The notes under the pieces are model-generated. The model worked only from the letters and a program-made list of their open reading frames with translations. It had not been told where the DNA came from and made no database searches. This document shows positions 9,113-18,018 of a stretch of DNA of 64,000 bases, piece by piece; position 1 is the stretch's first letter; each line of letters begins with the position of its first letter. The translations under genes and the position numbers were made by a program. The stretch comes from Nonlabens dokdonensis DSW-6 (GTDB lineage: Bacteria > Bacteroidota > Bacteroidia > Flavobacteriales > Flavobacteriaceae), in the NCBI RefSeq assembly GCF_000332115.1, contig NC_020156.1, forward strand, positions 1,736,001 through 1,800,000, given 5' to 3'.

Positions 9113-9799
9113 ATGCGGTCATTATTTATTTTATTAGTTTTTTTAAGTTTCGCTTTCGCGAAAGCGCAAACCTATGAAGTAGGAATCTTTGCTGGTACAT
9201 CTAATGTAATAGGAGATGTAGGTAGTACTCAATATATACAGTTTAAGGATATGGCCGTAGGCGGTATTTTTAAATGGAATCGCAGTACGAGGCATAGTTT
9301 TAGAGCCAGTATTATCGCGGCAAACATGGTAGGAGATGATAACGATAGTGACGATATTTCTAGAGACCTAAGAGGATTAAAGTATAATTACTCCTTAATA
9401 GAGGCGAGCTTAGGGATAGAATATACTTTTTGGGATTGGGATTTGTACTCAGGAAGACCTCAGTTTGTGCCTTATTTGTATACTGGCTTAACAGGTTTTA
9501 GTTATAGTTCGTTTGCACTAAATAACACAAATGAGTTGGAAGAGTATGATAATTCCATCGATATTGCGATCCCAATAGTTTTTGGTATAAAGGCAAATAT
9601 CACACCTAAACTGATTCTCGCTGCTGAGGTAGGTGCACGATATACTTTTACCGATAATTTAGATGGAAGTAATCCAGACGGCGATATGGATTTTGACAGT
9701 TTGAGATTTGGTAATATTAATAACAATGACTGGTACATGTTTAGTGGCGTTACACTTACTTATACCTTTGGTCGTAAGCCTTGTTATTGTAATTTTTAA
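9113..9799 (+). CDS. DUF6089-type outer-membrane beta-barrel protein
   Basis: The 228-residue protein has a signal peptide whose end, SFAFAKAQ, is encoded by palindrome copy 3. The mature part is rich in alternating hydrophobic strands (YEVGIFAGTSNVIGDVG, then several YTF-type strands) and ends in TLTYTFGRKPCYCNF. This fits the DUF6089 family that usually lies directly upstream of uppS and bamA in Bacteroidota, as here (2-bp gap to uppS). Function is unknown; a role in envelope biogenesis is suggested by context. Confidence 0.8.
   Translation: MRSLFILLVFLSFAFAKAQTYEVGIFAGTSNVIGDVGSTQYIQFKDMAVGGIFKWNRSTRHSFRASIIAANMVGDDNDSDDISRDLRGLKYNYSLIEASLGIEYTFWDWDLYSGRPQFVPYLYTGLTGFSYSSFALNNTNELEEYDNSIDIAIPIVFGIKANITPKLILAAEVGARYTFTDNLDGSNPDGDMDFDSLRFGNINNNDWYMFSGVTLTYTFGRKPCYCNF
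9151..9166. repeat. Palindrome copy 3, in the signal peptide of the DUF6089 protein
   Basis: In frame it encodes AFAKA after a phenylalanine and creates an A-K-A cleavage site. Both flanks differ from the common context. Confidence 0.95.
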
Positions 9800-9801
9800 A
9801 T

Positions 9802-10536
9802 ATGGCAAAAGAACTACTTGACCTTAAAAAAATACCGAAACATATTGCCATCATTATGGACGGTAATGGTAGATGGGCTAAGAAGCAAGGGTTGATGAGA
9901 GTGCGCGGTCATGAAAAAGGTGCAAAAGCAATACGTCAAACAGTCAAGGTTTGTGCGGATTTAGGAGTAGAGCACATTACTCTTTATGCTTTCAGTACAG
10001 AAAACTGGAAAAGACCCAAGCTAGAGATAGATACTTTAATGAGAATACTGGTTTCTAGTCTCAGGAAAGAACTTCCTACTTTAGAAGAAAATAATGTTTC
10101 GCTTAAAGCAATAGGTAGATTAGATCTGCTACCTAAAAAAGCACAACGAGAACTTGCAGAGGTAATAGAGCTTACAAAGGATAATGATCGCATGAATCTT
10201 ACGCTTGCATTAAGTTATGGCTCAAGAGAAGAATTAATCACAGTAATTAAACAAGTAGCGAGTCAGGTAAAAGACGGCTCACTAGAAATAGACCAAATTG
10301 ATACTGACATAATTAATAAACATTTGTATACGAGTTATATGCCAGATGTTGATTTGTTAATACGTACAAGTGGAGAACAAAGGATAAGTAATTTTCTTTT
10401 ATGGCAAATTGCTTATGCCGAATTATATTTTACAGAAGTGCTATGGCCAGACTTCAGAAAAGAACATCTGATGGAAGCCATACATAATTATCAAGATAGA
10501 GAAAGAAGGTTTGGTAAAACAAGTGAACAATTATAG
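9802..10536 (+). CDS. uppS: Isoprenyl (undecaprenyl) diphosphate synthase
   Basis: Cis-prenyltransferase that makes the C55 carrier lipid for peptidoglycan and O-antigen. The 244-residue protein has the substrate-binding MDGNGRWA (about 19-26), the FSTENW block (about 72-77) and the C-terminal RTSGEQRISNF stretch. Length is normal. It sits between the DUF6089 gene (2 bp upstream) and bamA (1-bp gap from stop to ATG), an arrangement common in Bacteroidota. Confidence 0.96.
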   Translation: MAKELLDLKKIPKHIAIIMDGNGRWAKKQGLMRVRGHEKGAKAIRQTVKVCADLGVEHITLYAFSTENWKRPKLEIDTLMRILVSSLRKELPTLEENNVSLKAIGRLDLLPKKAQRELAEVIELTKDNDRMNLTLALSYGSREELITVIKQVASQVKDGSLEIDQIDTDIINKHLYTSYMPDVDLLIRTSGEQRISNFLLWQIAYAELYFTEVLWPDFRKEHLMEAIHNYQDRERRFGKTSEQL

Positions 10537-10537
10537 A

Positions 10538-13117
10538 ATGACAAAAAAGTTAGCAAACGCGCTGCTATTTATATTGTGTTTAGGTTTAAGCACATCCATT
10601 AAAGCCCAAGATAATCAAGGTGATCTAGCAATAGGTGACGCTACTAAATATAAAATAGGAGAGATAACCGTAACTGGTAGTCAAACCTATAATGAAAATA
10701 CAGTGATTGCATTTACTGGCTTGCGTAAGGGAGAAGAAGTTTTTGTTCCTGGAGAGCGCTTGAGCCAAGTAGTAAAGAAAATGTGGGACTTAAAACTCTT
10801 TAGTGATATTAGGATTTTTGCCACTGAGATCATCGGTGATCCAGATGACGATATTATTGATACCATTAATTTAGAGATCAATATCATTGAAGTACCCAAC
10901 CTTAATAATGTAACTATAGAAGGTCTACGCAAAGGGCAAATCAAAACTCTTAAGGAAGAGTTGAAGCTTACCAAAGGTAGAAAAGCTACTGAAAACCTGA
11001 TAACTACCACTAGATCATTTATTGAGGATAAATACCGCAATAAAGGATTTCTTTATGCAGATGCTAAGGTAAAAACAAGAGTGATTCCCGATACAACAGG
11101 TGCTAATATCGTTAACATGAAGATCGATATTGACCGTGGTAAAAAAGTCAAAATATCAGATATCACCTTCGATGGAAATGAAAAACTTTCTGATAAACAA
11201 TTGCGAGGTGCTATGTCAAATACTAAGAAGAAAAATATCTTTAGAGTATTTAAAAGATCTAAATACGTAGAGGAAGATTTTCAAGAAGACTTAGAGTCTG
11301 TTGTTGATGCTTATAAAGAAAACGGTTACCGTGACGCTCGTGTGTTATCAGATACTTTAATTAAGGAAAGCGATAAAACCATTGCGTTAAACATTGATGT
11401 TGAAGAAGGAAGAAAATATTACTTTGGTGATATTAAATTTATCGGTAACACCGTTTATACAGACGAGCAATTAAAAAGACTCTTCAAAATAGAAAAAGGA
11501 GATGTTTATAATGGAGTTGCATTTGATGAACGTATCAGCAATCCTGAAGATCCAGATTCTGATGATTTAACTAACTTATATCAAAACAGTGGTTACTTAT
11601 TTTCAAATGTAAATGCTGTAGAGACTCGTGTGCAAAATGACACTATTGATTTTGAAATCAGAATTGTAGAAGGGAAAGAGGCATATTTCAACAATATAAG
11701 TGTAAGTGGTAATACAAGAACAAACGATCACGTGATTTACAGAGCTATCAGAACCTCTCCAGGAGAAAGATATTCCAGACAGAAAATCATTAATTCAATT
11801 CGTGAGGTAGGTCAATTAGGATTTTTTGATGCTCAAAAGATCAATCCGCAGTTGACTAATGTAAACCAAGAAGAAGGAACGGTAGATGTAGATTACGAAC
11901 TTGTAGAAGCAGGTGCCAGCCAGATAGAGCTACAAGGTGGTTATGGTGGTGGAGGATTTGTCGGTACATTAGGACTGCGATTCAACAACTTCTCTTTACG
12001 TAACATTTTTAATGGAGAAGCTTATGAGCCAGTCCCTATGGGAGATGGGCAAACTCTAGCCATACGTGCGCAGGCAAGTACTATTTTTAGAACCTATAGC
12101 TTGAACTTTACAGAGCCGTGGTTAGGAGGTAAAAAACCGGTATCGTTTAACGTATCTTTTTCTCACAGTGAACAATTTCGTGTGAACCAGCAAAACTTTA
12201 GAGAAGTAGATAGAAATCAGCGTTTTCTAATTACTGGTGGAACAATCGGACTAGCAAAAAGATTAGAATGGCCAGATCAATACTTTCAGTTTTCTCAAGC
12301 GATTTCATTTCAGCATTATAACTTGAAAAACTTTCAAAGTCAATTATTTAACTTCCCTAATGGTTTTTCTAACAACTTAGCATATACCGTAGGTTTGAGT
12401 CGTAACAACGTAGGTGTCAACCCTATTTTCCCTACTTATGGTTCTTCATTTTCGATTACCGCTAAAATGACCTTGCCGTACTCTTTATGGAATGGAGTAG
12501 ACTATGAGAATATAGAAGATAATCCAGATTTTCAAACTAATGGTGTTGCAGACTTAGGAAAGATTGATCAAGAGCGATTTAGATTTCTAGAATTTTATAA
12601 GGTCAAGTTTGAAGGAACTTGGTACACGCAGCTGTATGATAAATTAATCCTTCAAACTAAATCTGAATTTGGATTCTTAGGAGCCTATAATAACGATCGA
12701 GGTCTTGTGCCATTTGAGCGTTTCTTCGTAGGAGGTGATGGGTTAGGAGCATTTTCTTTGGATGGTCGTGATATTATTAGAATGAGAGGATATGATAACA
12801 GTGCATTAACAACTAGTGGAGATGGAGATACCGTATACAATAAGTTCTCTATGGAATTACGTTATCCTATTTCATTAGAGCAAGCGGCATCTATTTATGT
12901 ACTTACATTTGCAGAGGCTGCAGGATCTTATGATCGATTCAGAAATTATAACCCATTTGACGTTCAGCGATCTGCTGGAGCAGGAATGCGTATATTTATG
13001 CCAGCCTTTGGATTATTAGGGGTAGATTTTGGGTATGGATTTGATGCAGTACCTAACGCGGCTACAACAGATCCTAGTGGCTGGAATGTTCACTTTATAA
13101 TCGGTCAGCAGTTTTAA
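10538..13117 (+). CDS. bamA: Outer-membrane protein assembly factor BamA
   Basis: Core of the machine that inserts beta-barrels into the outer membrane. I place the start at the ATG 10538, which gives a clean signal peptide (MTKKLANALLFILCLG...IKAQ) and a 859-residue protein; an upstream ATG at 10511 would overlap uppS. The N-terminal half shows repeated POTRA domains (for example KISDITFDGNEKL, and KEAYFNNISVSGNTRT), and the C-terminal half is a 16-strand barrel with the conserved RGYD block and a terminal strand ending in F. Followed by two OmpH chaperone genes. Confidence 0.95.
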   Translation: MTKKLANALLFILCLGLSTSIKAQDNQGDLAIGDATKYKIGEITVTGSQTYNENTVIAFTGLRKGEEVFVPGERLSQVVKKMWDLKLFSDIRIFATEIIGDPDDDIIDTINLEINIIEVPNLNNVTIEGLRKGQIKTLKEELKLTKGRKATENLITTTRSFIEDKYRNKGFLYADAKVKTRVIPDTTGANIVNMKIDIDRGKKVKISDITFDGNEKLSDKQLRGAMSNTKKKNIFRVFKRSKYVEEDFQEDLESVVDAYKENGYRDARVLSDTLIKESDKTIALNIDVEEGRKYYFGDIKFIGNTVYTDEQLKRLFKIEKGDVYNGVAFDERISNPEDPDSDDLTNLYQNSGYLFSNVNAVETRVQNDTIDFEIRIVEGKEAYFNNISVSGNTRTNDHVIYRAIRTSPGERYSRQKIINSIREVGQLGFFDAQKINPQLTNVNQEEGTVDVDYELVEAGASQIELQGGYGGGGFVGTLGLRFNNFSLRNIFNGEAYEPVPMGDGQTLAIRAQASTIFRTYSLNFTEPWLGGKKPVSFNVSFSHSEQFRVNQQNFREVDRNQRFLITGGTIGLAKRLEWPDQYFQFSQAISFQHYNLKNFQSQLFNFPNGFSNNLAYTVGLSRNNVGVNPIFPTYGSSFSITAKMTLPYSLWNGVDYENIEDNPDFQTNGVADLGKIDQERFRFLEFYKVKFEGTWYTQLYDKLILQTKSEFGFLGAYNNDRGLVPFERFFVGGDGLGAFSLDGRDIIRMRGYDNSALTTSGDGDTVYNKFSMELRYPISLEQAASIYVLTFAEAAGSYDRFRNYNPFDVQRSAGAGMRIFMPAFGLLGVDFGYGFDAVPNAATTDPSGWNVHFIIGQQF

Positions 13118-13151
13118 TTATGGCATGATTATTTCAATAAACAATAAGCTT

Positions 13152-14045
13152 ATGAAAAATAAGATTTTAATTTTAAGCATAGTAGCTGTTTTTAGTTTCG
13201 CTTTCGCGAAAGCGCAAAGAGGAATAAGAGTAGCTTACATAGATATGGAGTACATTCTTGAGAGTGTGCCAGAATATCAAGAGGCTTCAAAACAACTCGA
13301 TCAAAAAATGCAAAAATGGAAGCAGGAGATCGACCAGATGGCAAACGAGATTTCTCAAATGAAGGCAGCGCTTCAAAATGAAAAAGTATTGCTTACAAAG
13401 GAGCTTATTGAAGAAAAAGAAGAGGATATCGCTCTTAAGCAGCAAGAGCTGGCCGAATACCAGCAAAAAAGATTCGGTGCTCAAGGGGACTTCTTGTTAC
13501 AAAAGCAACAGTTGATCCAGCCTGTCCAAGATCAGGTTTTTAATGAAATACAAAAGATAGGTAGTCAGAAGAAATACGATTACGTCGTAGACAGTTCAGA
13601 AATGGCAATGCTTTATAGTGCTGAGCGTCATGACATCAGTGATCAAGTTCTAAGAGCAATAGGTAGAACAGGAAAACAAAAATCTAGAGAACGCAAACAA
13701 GCCGAAAAAGATGGAGTAGCCGAAAAAGATGAGCCATATTTATCTGTAGTGGAAGCTGAAGAGAAAGAAGCTAAGGAACAAGCCAAAGAAGATAAGAAAG
13801 AAGAAATACAACAGGCTATTTCAGAACGTGATGCTGCTCGTAATGAGGCAAAGAGAAAGAGAGACTCGGCAAGAGCAGCAAAGGCTGCTGCTTACAAAGA
13901 GCGTAGAGATAAGTTAATGGCAGACCGTAAGCGTAAAAAGGACAGCATACAAGCGGTAAGAGATGCAGCAAGAGAAAAAAGAAAAGCCGAGATAGAAGCT
14001 AAGAAAGCTGCACGCGAGAAGAAGAATGATCCAGACGGAGAATGA
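13152..14045 (+). CDS. OmpH/Skp-family periplasmic chaperone, long form
   Basis: Periplasmic chaperone for nascent outer-membrane proteins. The start at 13152 gives a proper signal peptide (MKNKILILSIVAVFSF) ending AFAKAQ, which is encoded by palindrome copy 4; the upstream ATG at 13125 would add nine residues before it. Residues about 30-170 match OmpH (AYIDMEYIL, long coiled coil, KKYDYVVDSS). A highly charged Lys/Glu/Arg tail of about 110 residues, low in complexity, follows and is not part of the canonical family. It sits right after bamA. Confidence 0.88.
   Translation: MKNKILILSIVAVFSFAFAKAQRGIRVAYIDMEYILESVPEYQEASKQLDQKMQKWKQEIDQMANEISQMKAALQNEKVLLTKELIEEKEEDIALKQQELAEYQQKRFGAQGDFLLQKQQLIQPVQDQVFNEIQKIGSQKKYDYVVDSSEMAMLYSAERHDISDQVLRAIGRTGKQKSRERKQAEKDGVAEKDEPYLSVVEAEEKEAKEQAKEDKKEEIQQAISERDAARNEAKRKRDSARAAKAAAYKERRDKLMADRKRKKDSIQAVRDAAREKRKAEIEAKKAAREKKNDPDGE
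13199..13214. repeat. Palindrome copy 4, in the signal peptide of the long OmpH protein
   Basis: Encodes AFAKA followed by Gln, the same signal-peptide end as copy 3 about 4 kb upstream. Confidence 0.95.
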
Positions 14046-14058
14046 TATAGGAACTTCT

Positions 14059-14066
14059 TATATTTG
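14059..14066 (+). promoter_or_regulatory. Candidate -7 element TATATTTG before the second ompH
   Basis: Located just after the stop of the first ompH gene and about 55 bases before the ATG at 14119; matches TAnnTTTG. A -33 partner was not evident. Confidence 0.35.
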
Positions 14067-14118
14067 CAGCCCTCAAAAAATAAAAAGAAGAATAAAATTG
14101 ATTATAATTAAAAATAAA

Positions 14119-14643
14119 ATGAAACAAGTAAAAACCCTAATAGCAGCATTTACATTCATTATAGCAGGAGTCCAGATGGGCTTTGCACAAGATGCGCAAC
14201 CTACAAAAGTATGTCACGTAGCTTCTCAAGAGCTTGTGGAATCTATGCCTAGTGCTATCGCTGCAGACAAGCAGTTGAGAAACCTAGCAAAAACTTATGA
14301 AACTAAGTTAACCGCTATGGACAAAGAACTTAAGACTAGATATCAGACAGCACAAGAGGCAGCTCCTAATAGAAGTCAAGAAGAAAATGAAAGAGTACTT
14401 GCTGAGCTTGCAGAAGGTCAAAAGAAATTAGAAGAGTACTACCAAAACTCTCAAAAGGCAATGGGTCAAAAAAGAACAGACCTTTTAAAGCCATTATACA
14501 AGCAAGTAAGAGAGTCTATCTTTAAAGTTGCTCGTGCAAAAGGCTTTGACTACGTTCTTGATTCTACTACAGGAACAGGAATCATCATGGCAGATGGTTA
14601 TGACCTAACTAATGATGTAAAAGCAGATTTAGGTATCAAGTAA
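14119..14643 (+). CDS. OmpH/Skp-family periplasmic chaperone, short form
   Basis: The start at 14119 yields a 174-residue protein with a signal peptide ending GFAQ; an ATG at 14026 overlapping the previous gene would precede a non-signal leader and is less likely. Residues 30-170 match OmpH: KVCHVASQELVESMP, a long helical hairpin, and KGFDYVLDSTTGTGI. It is the standard-size Skp paralogue, next to the long form, and is followed by a strong terminator that ends the uppS-bamA-ompH unit. Confidence 0.93.
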   Translation: MKQVKTLIAAFTFIIAGVQMGFAQDAQPTKVCHVASQELVESMPSAIAADKQLRNLAKTYETKLTAMDKELKTRYQTAQEAAPNRSQEENERVLAELAEGQKKLEEYYQNSQKAMGQKRTDLLKPLYKQVRESIFKVARAKGFDYVLDSTTGTGIIMADGYDLTNDVKADLGIK

Positions 14644-14659
14644 TAGCTTACACCTTATA

Positions 14660-14704
14660 AACAAAGCCGTTAGGAAGTATTCTTAACGGCTTTGTTCGTT
14701 TTAA
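14660..14704 (+). terminator. Rho-independent terminator after ompH
   Basis: Arms 14660-14672 and 14684-14696 pair over 13 bp (AACAAAGCCGTTA with its complement), followed by a TTTT run. The A-rich left side means it may also serve the convergent minus-strand gene. Confidence 0.8.
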
Positions 14705-14713
14705 AAAGTAAGG

Positions 14714-15592
14714 TTACAATAATTGAAAGCCATTTTTGTCATGAGTAAATTCCGCTAGAATATCTTTTGCTTGTGATGTAGTAATCTCCAAATATTTGAT
14801 AATGACGTCTATTTCGGTTTTGCTCTCGTTTCTAGGTTGTACCGATACGTTTTCAGCTTTTAGGTACTGTTTATTTTCTTCAGGCAAGTAGTAAATTTTG
14901 AATTTACTATGTCGGTTTGCTTTTCCTTTCTCAAAATCTCTTAAAACCTCAAGGGGATTAGATTGAATCTGTGCTGCTGCCAGATCACCAGAGCCTATCG
15001 ACCTAAAATCTTTATGTAAGGTGTATTGGTCATAAAATTTATTGTATTGGTTAGAGATAGGTAAGGGAACGTATCTAAGAACCGCTAGAATAGGAGTGGC
15101 GATAATAATTCCCGCTTCAATAAGCCAAATGAACAATAAAGCATAATCTGTTACTTGAGTTCTAAAAACTTCGTAAGCTCCGTATTGATACAATTCAAAA
15201 AACAGTTCTTTTTCTAAAGAATTATAGAAAAGCCACCCTAAAGAACCTAAATACCAGCTTATGTCTGGTAATCCATCAAAGACTAAAAACCCTAGATAAG
15301 CTGTCCACTGAAAGTATAAGGTTAAAAGCCCCATAAAAATAGCAAGCCCCATTCTAATTTTATAGTTACTTACCTTACTGAGCTTACATAATACTAACAC
15401 GGTGTATCCCATTACAATTCCTAGACCGATGACTAATAATACATTGATATAAATAATTGGACTGATGTAATTAATGGCGCTGTAAACATATCCCAATACT
15501 AATGATAAGAATACGACTGCAAGAACGCTTAGGAGTAAACTAGGCGCATGATATTTTCCAGATTCTTGATAGTATTTTAATTGATTATTCAT
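14714..15592 (-). CDS. Hypothetical multi-pass membrane protein
   Basis: The family of this 292-residue protein was not recognised. It has about five or six hydrophobic segments (approximately 18-42, 48-68, 80-100, 105-120, 148-172) and then a soluble C-terminal part of about 110 residues (NPLEVLRDFEKGKANRHSK onward) with mixed alpha/beta character. It lies head-to-tail 21 bp after the SpoU methyltransferase on the minus strand and converges with the ompH unit. Confidence 0.6.
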   Translation of the reverse strand: MNNQLKYYQESGKYHAPSLLLSVLAVVFLSLVLGYVYSAINYISPIIYINVLLVIGLGIVMGYTVLVLCKLSKVSNYKIRMGLAIFMGLLTLYFQWTAYLGFLVFDGLPDISWYLGSLGWLFYNSLEKELFFELYQYGAYEVFRTQVTDYALLFIWLIEAGIIIATPILAVLRYVPLPISNQYNKFYDQYTLHKDFRSIGSGDLAAAQIQSNPLEVLRDFEKGKANRHSKFKIYYLPEENKQYLKAENVSVQPRNESKTEIDVIIKYLEITTSQAKDILAEFTHDKNGFQLL

Positions 15593-15613
15593 ATTTGTTT
15601 ATCGTTTTTATAT

Positions 15614-16096
15614 TTAAATAGCCTTACCATCAATGTAAATGCTGGTTCCTTTCACACTGCGATCATACATAATGATACTACCGGCGACCGCTACGTTAAG
15701 GCTTTTAGGAGTATTAAATTTTATAATATGTTGCGACTTTTCTAAAGCTGTATTTGGTAAACCATGATCTTCTGCACCCAATAGATAAACACAATTACGT
15801 GGATGTTTAAACTCTTCTAATGCGATGGCATCATCGGTGAGTTCTATTCCTATGAGCATCGCTCCTTTAGGTAGATGAGTCTGGAAATCTTGAAAAGTTT
15901 TGTAATGAAAATAAGGAATAGCACCTACTGCATTATGCGTGTCACAAGCTTGCTTTGCATAACGTTTGCCGATTGTAAAAATAAAATTAGCCCCTAGATT
16001 TTGAGCTGTGCGCCATAAAACACCTAGGTTTTCTGGGGTTTTACCGTTCATAATCCCTATACCGTAATATCCTTGCTCTAGATTATCTATTTTCAT
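15614..16096 (-). CDS. SpoU/TrmH-family RNA methyltransferase
   Basis: The 160-residue protein is a minimal SPOUT methyltransferase. Family motifs are present: LWRTAQNLGANFIF (motif 1, about 27-40, with the catalytic Arg), YLLGAEDHGLP (motif 2, about 108-118) and LNVAVAGSIIMYD (motif 3, about 139-151). Such proteins 2'-O-methylate tRNA or rRNA; the target is not clear from sequence. The size and lack of an N-terminal extension resemble TrmL/TrmH-like short forms. Confidence 0.88.
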   Translation of the reverse strand: MKIDNLEQGYYGIGIMNGKTPENLGVLWRTAQNLGANFIFTIGKRYAKQACDTHNAVGAIPYFHYKTFQDFQTHLPKGAMLIGIELTDDAIALEEFKHPRNCVYLLGAEDHGLPNTALEKSQHIIKFNTPKSLNVAVAGSIIMYDRSVKGTSIYIDGKAI

Positions 16097-16155
16097 AATG
16101 CTAAGTTATTCAATTATCGATGGACATTTAATTTTTGAGAGAATGAAATTGGTTC

Positions 16156-16171
16156 CGCTTTCGCGAAAGCG
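16156..16171 (+). repeat. Palindrome copy 5
   Basis: In the divergent gap between the SpoU gene and the histidine kinase. Left flank TTC, right flank GGAT-like start. Confidence 0.95.
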
Positions 16172-16246
16172 GATGCTTTACCTACTAATTAGGATAAATT
16201 ATGTAACTCAATCGCAACTGGCTCAATTATTGCTATTTTTACCTCA

Positions 16247-17701
16247 ATGAAATTGTACACGAATAGTCTTAGAAATCGCATCTTCTTTTCCATGGTAGTA
16301 CTCACCATAGTTGCGAGTGTTCTTATTGCTGGAATGTCTATTTATCAGTTCAAAGAACAGGCTAAGGATTACCATGAAAAAAGATTGTTTCGTAAAGAGA
16401 TTGCTATCAAAAAAGATATTGCAAATGAACTTAGGGAAACAGATTATGAAATTACTACTGAAAACCTTCCTTTAATTTTTAGAGAAAGAATAGCAGGAAT
16501 AAGCACCGTTCACGGAATGCAGGTTAATATCTATGACTTAGAAGGTAGATTAAGAAAAAGCTCTAGAACTCAGTTTAAGACAGACAGTTTAAGAAGTCAG
16601 GTTTCTAAAGAGATTTTACAAGAACTTGATAACGCTGAAGATGGTCGATATGTAAGAAGGTTTGAGCTGGATGGACAAAGCTATCGATCGAGTTATTCTT
16701 ACCTCACTGATAATAAGTTTAAGAATATCGCAATTCTTAATTTGCCTTACATAGAAAACGATGATTTCATGAGTTATGAACTCGAGGAGTTCTTGAAGCG
16801 ATTAAGTCTTGTATATACCTTAATGTTCTTGATTTCCCTGGTTTTAGCTTATTTCTTAGCACGTTATATTACAAGGTCTATCAGGAGTATTTCTGACAAT
16901 TTAAAAGAGCTCGACATTTCAAAACGAAATAGAAAACTAGAAGTAGACCATAAAGGAACAGAAGAGATCAACACTTTGGTGGAATCTTATAACAAAATGG
17001 TAGAAGAATTAGAGGAAAGTGCGGTGAAGCTAGCAACAAGTGAGCGAGAGCAAGCATGGCGGGAAATGGCAAAGCAAGTAGCTCACGAGATTAAAAACCC
17101 ATTAACGCCTATGCGATTAACGGTACAGAGCTTTCAAAGAAGATTTGATCCTACTGACCCTAATTATAAAGAAAAGCTCAACGAGTACTCTAACTCGCTT
17201 ATAGAGCAAATAGACGTTATGAGCAATATTGCAAGTGCGTTTTCCACTTATGCTGCTATGCCAGCTCAAAAAAATGAAGAAACTGATGTGTGTATGGTGA
17301 CACAACTTGCATTAGATATCTTTAATGAATCTAATATTCATTACTCGTCAGATTGTGAATCGCTTAAGGCGGTTTTTGATAGAACTCAATTGATAAGAGT
17401 GGTTACAAATCTCGTCAAGAATGCCATACAAGCAACTGATGTAAGCCACGAAAATAAAATTGAAGTTTCTGTAAAGCACGATGATTTAAAAATTTACATC
17501 ATTGTATCTGATTCTGGAACAGGGATCCATCCTGATTTTGAAACGAAAATATTTGAACCTAAATTCACTACAAAAAACAGTGGTATGGGCTTAGGTCTTG
17601 CAATGGTAAAACAAATCGTAGAAAATTTTGAAGGTTCTATTGATATGGAAACCGTCTACGGTCAGGGAACTACTTTTACGGTTACCTTACCCAGAAGTTA
17701 A
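16247..17701 (+). CDS. Membrane sensor histidine kinase (NtrY-like)
   Basis: The 484-residue protein has transmembrane segments at about 12-32 and 188-208 around a periplasmic sensor region, a HAMP domain (about 209-262), a HisKA box AHEIKNPLTPMR with His about 280, and a C-terminal ATPase domain with N box VTNLVKNAIQ, DSGTGI, and GLGLAMVKQIVE. The NPLTPMR form of the H box is typical of NtrY-like kinases. No response regulator lies next to it, so the partner is unknown. Divergent to the SpoU gene. Confidence 0.93.
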   Translation: MKLYTNSLRNRIFFSMVVLTIVASVLIAGMSIYQFKEQAKDYHEKRLFRKEIAIKKDIANELRETDYEITTENLPLIFRERIAGISTVHGMQVNIYDLEGRLRKSSRTQFKTDSLRSQVSKEILQELDNAEDGRYVRRFELDGQSYRSSYSYLTDNKFKNIAILNLPYIENDDFMSYELEEFLKRLSLVYTLMFLISLVLAYFLARYITRSIRSISDNLKELDISKRNRKLEVDHKGTEEINTLVESYNKMVEELEESAVKLATSEREQAWREMAKQVAHEIKNPLTPMRLTVQSFQRRFDPTDPNYKEKLNEYSNSLIEQIDVMSNIASAFSTYAAMPAQKNEETDVCMVTQLALDIFNESNIHYSSDCESLKAVFDRTQLIRVVTNLVKNAIQATDVSHENKIEVSVKHDDLKIYIIVSDSGTGIHPDFETKIFEPKFTTKNSGMGLGLAMVKQIVENFEGSIDMETVYGQGTTFTVTLPRS

Positions 17702-17703
17702 TA

Positions 17704-18018
17704 TCAATATAATCTAATATTGTAATCTTTCAAATACATGTAGATATAGGATTTTAAATTAACAACTGCTGATTTAAAATCAACTCGAGCTGTTTCTTTA
17801 AATCTTAAGGCATCTTCATCTCTTTTTATTTCATCGTTTACGGACTGTAAGATTTGTCTAACAAGTTCTTTAAGTGGTTCTTCTTTATTCATTCCTGTAA
17901 CCTGTTCTAAATCTATATAGTCATCGCACACGGTTTCATACTCTGCTATTAGTACTTGAACGGCTGGTTCAGATAGTAGTTGCTGCTGGTCTTCAAAAAT
18001 TTCTTTTACCGTTTTCAT
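17704..18018 (-). CDS. Hypothetical small acidic protein, coupled to a histidine kinase
   Basis: The 104-residue protein is helical and acidic (EIFEDQQQLLSEP..., ending YMYLKDYNIRLY); no family was recognised. Its start overlaps the stop of the upstream kinase gene by 4 bp (ATGA type), so the two are translated together, suggesting an accessory role for the kinase (inference). It converges with the NtrY-like kinase gene with only a 2-bp gap. Confidence 0.6.
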   Translation of the reverse strand: MKTVKEIFEDQQQLLSEPAVQVLIAEYETVCDDYIDLEQVTGMNKEEPLKELVRQILQSVNDEIKRDEDALRFKETARVDFKSAVVNLKSYIYMYLKDYNIRLY

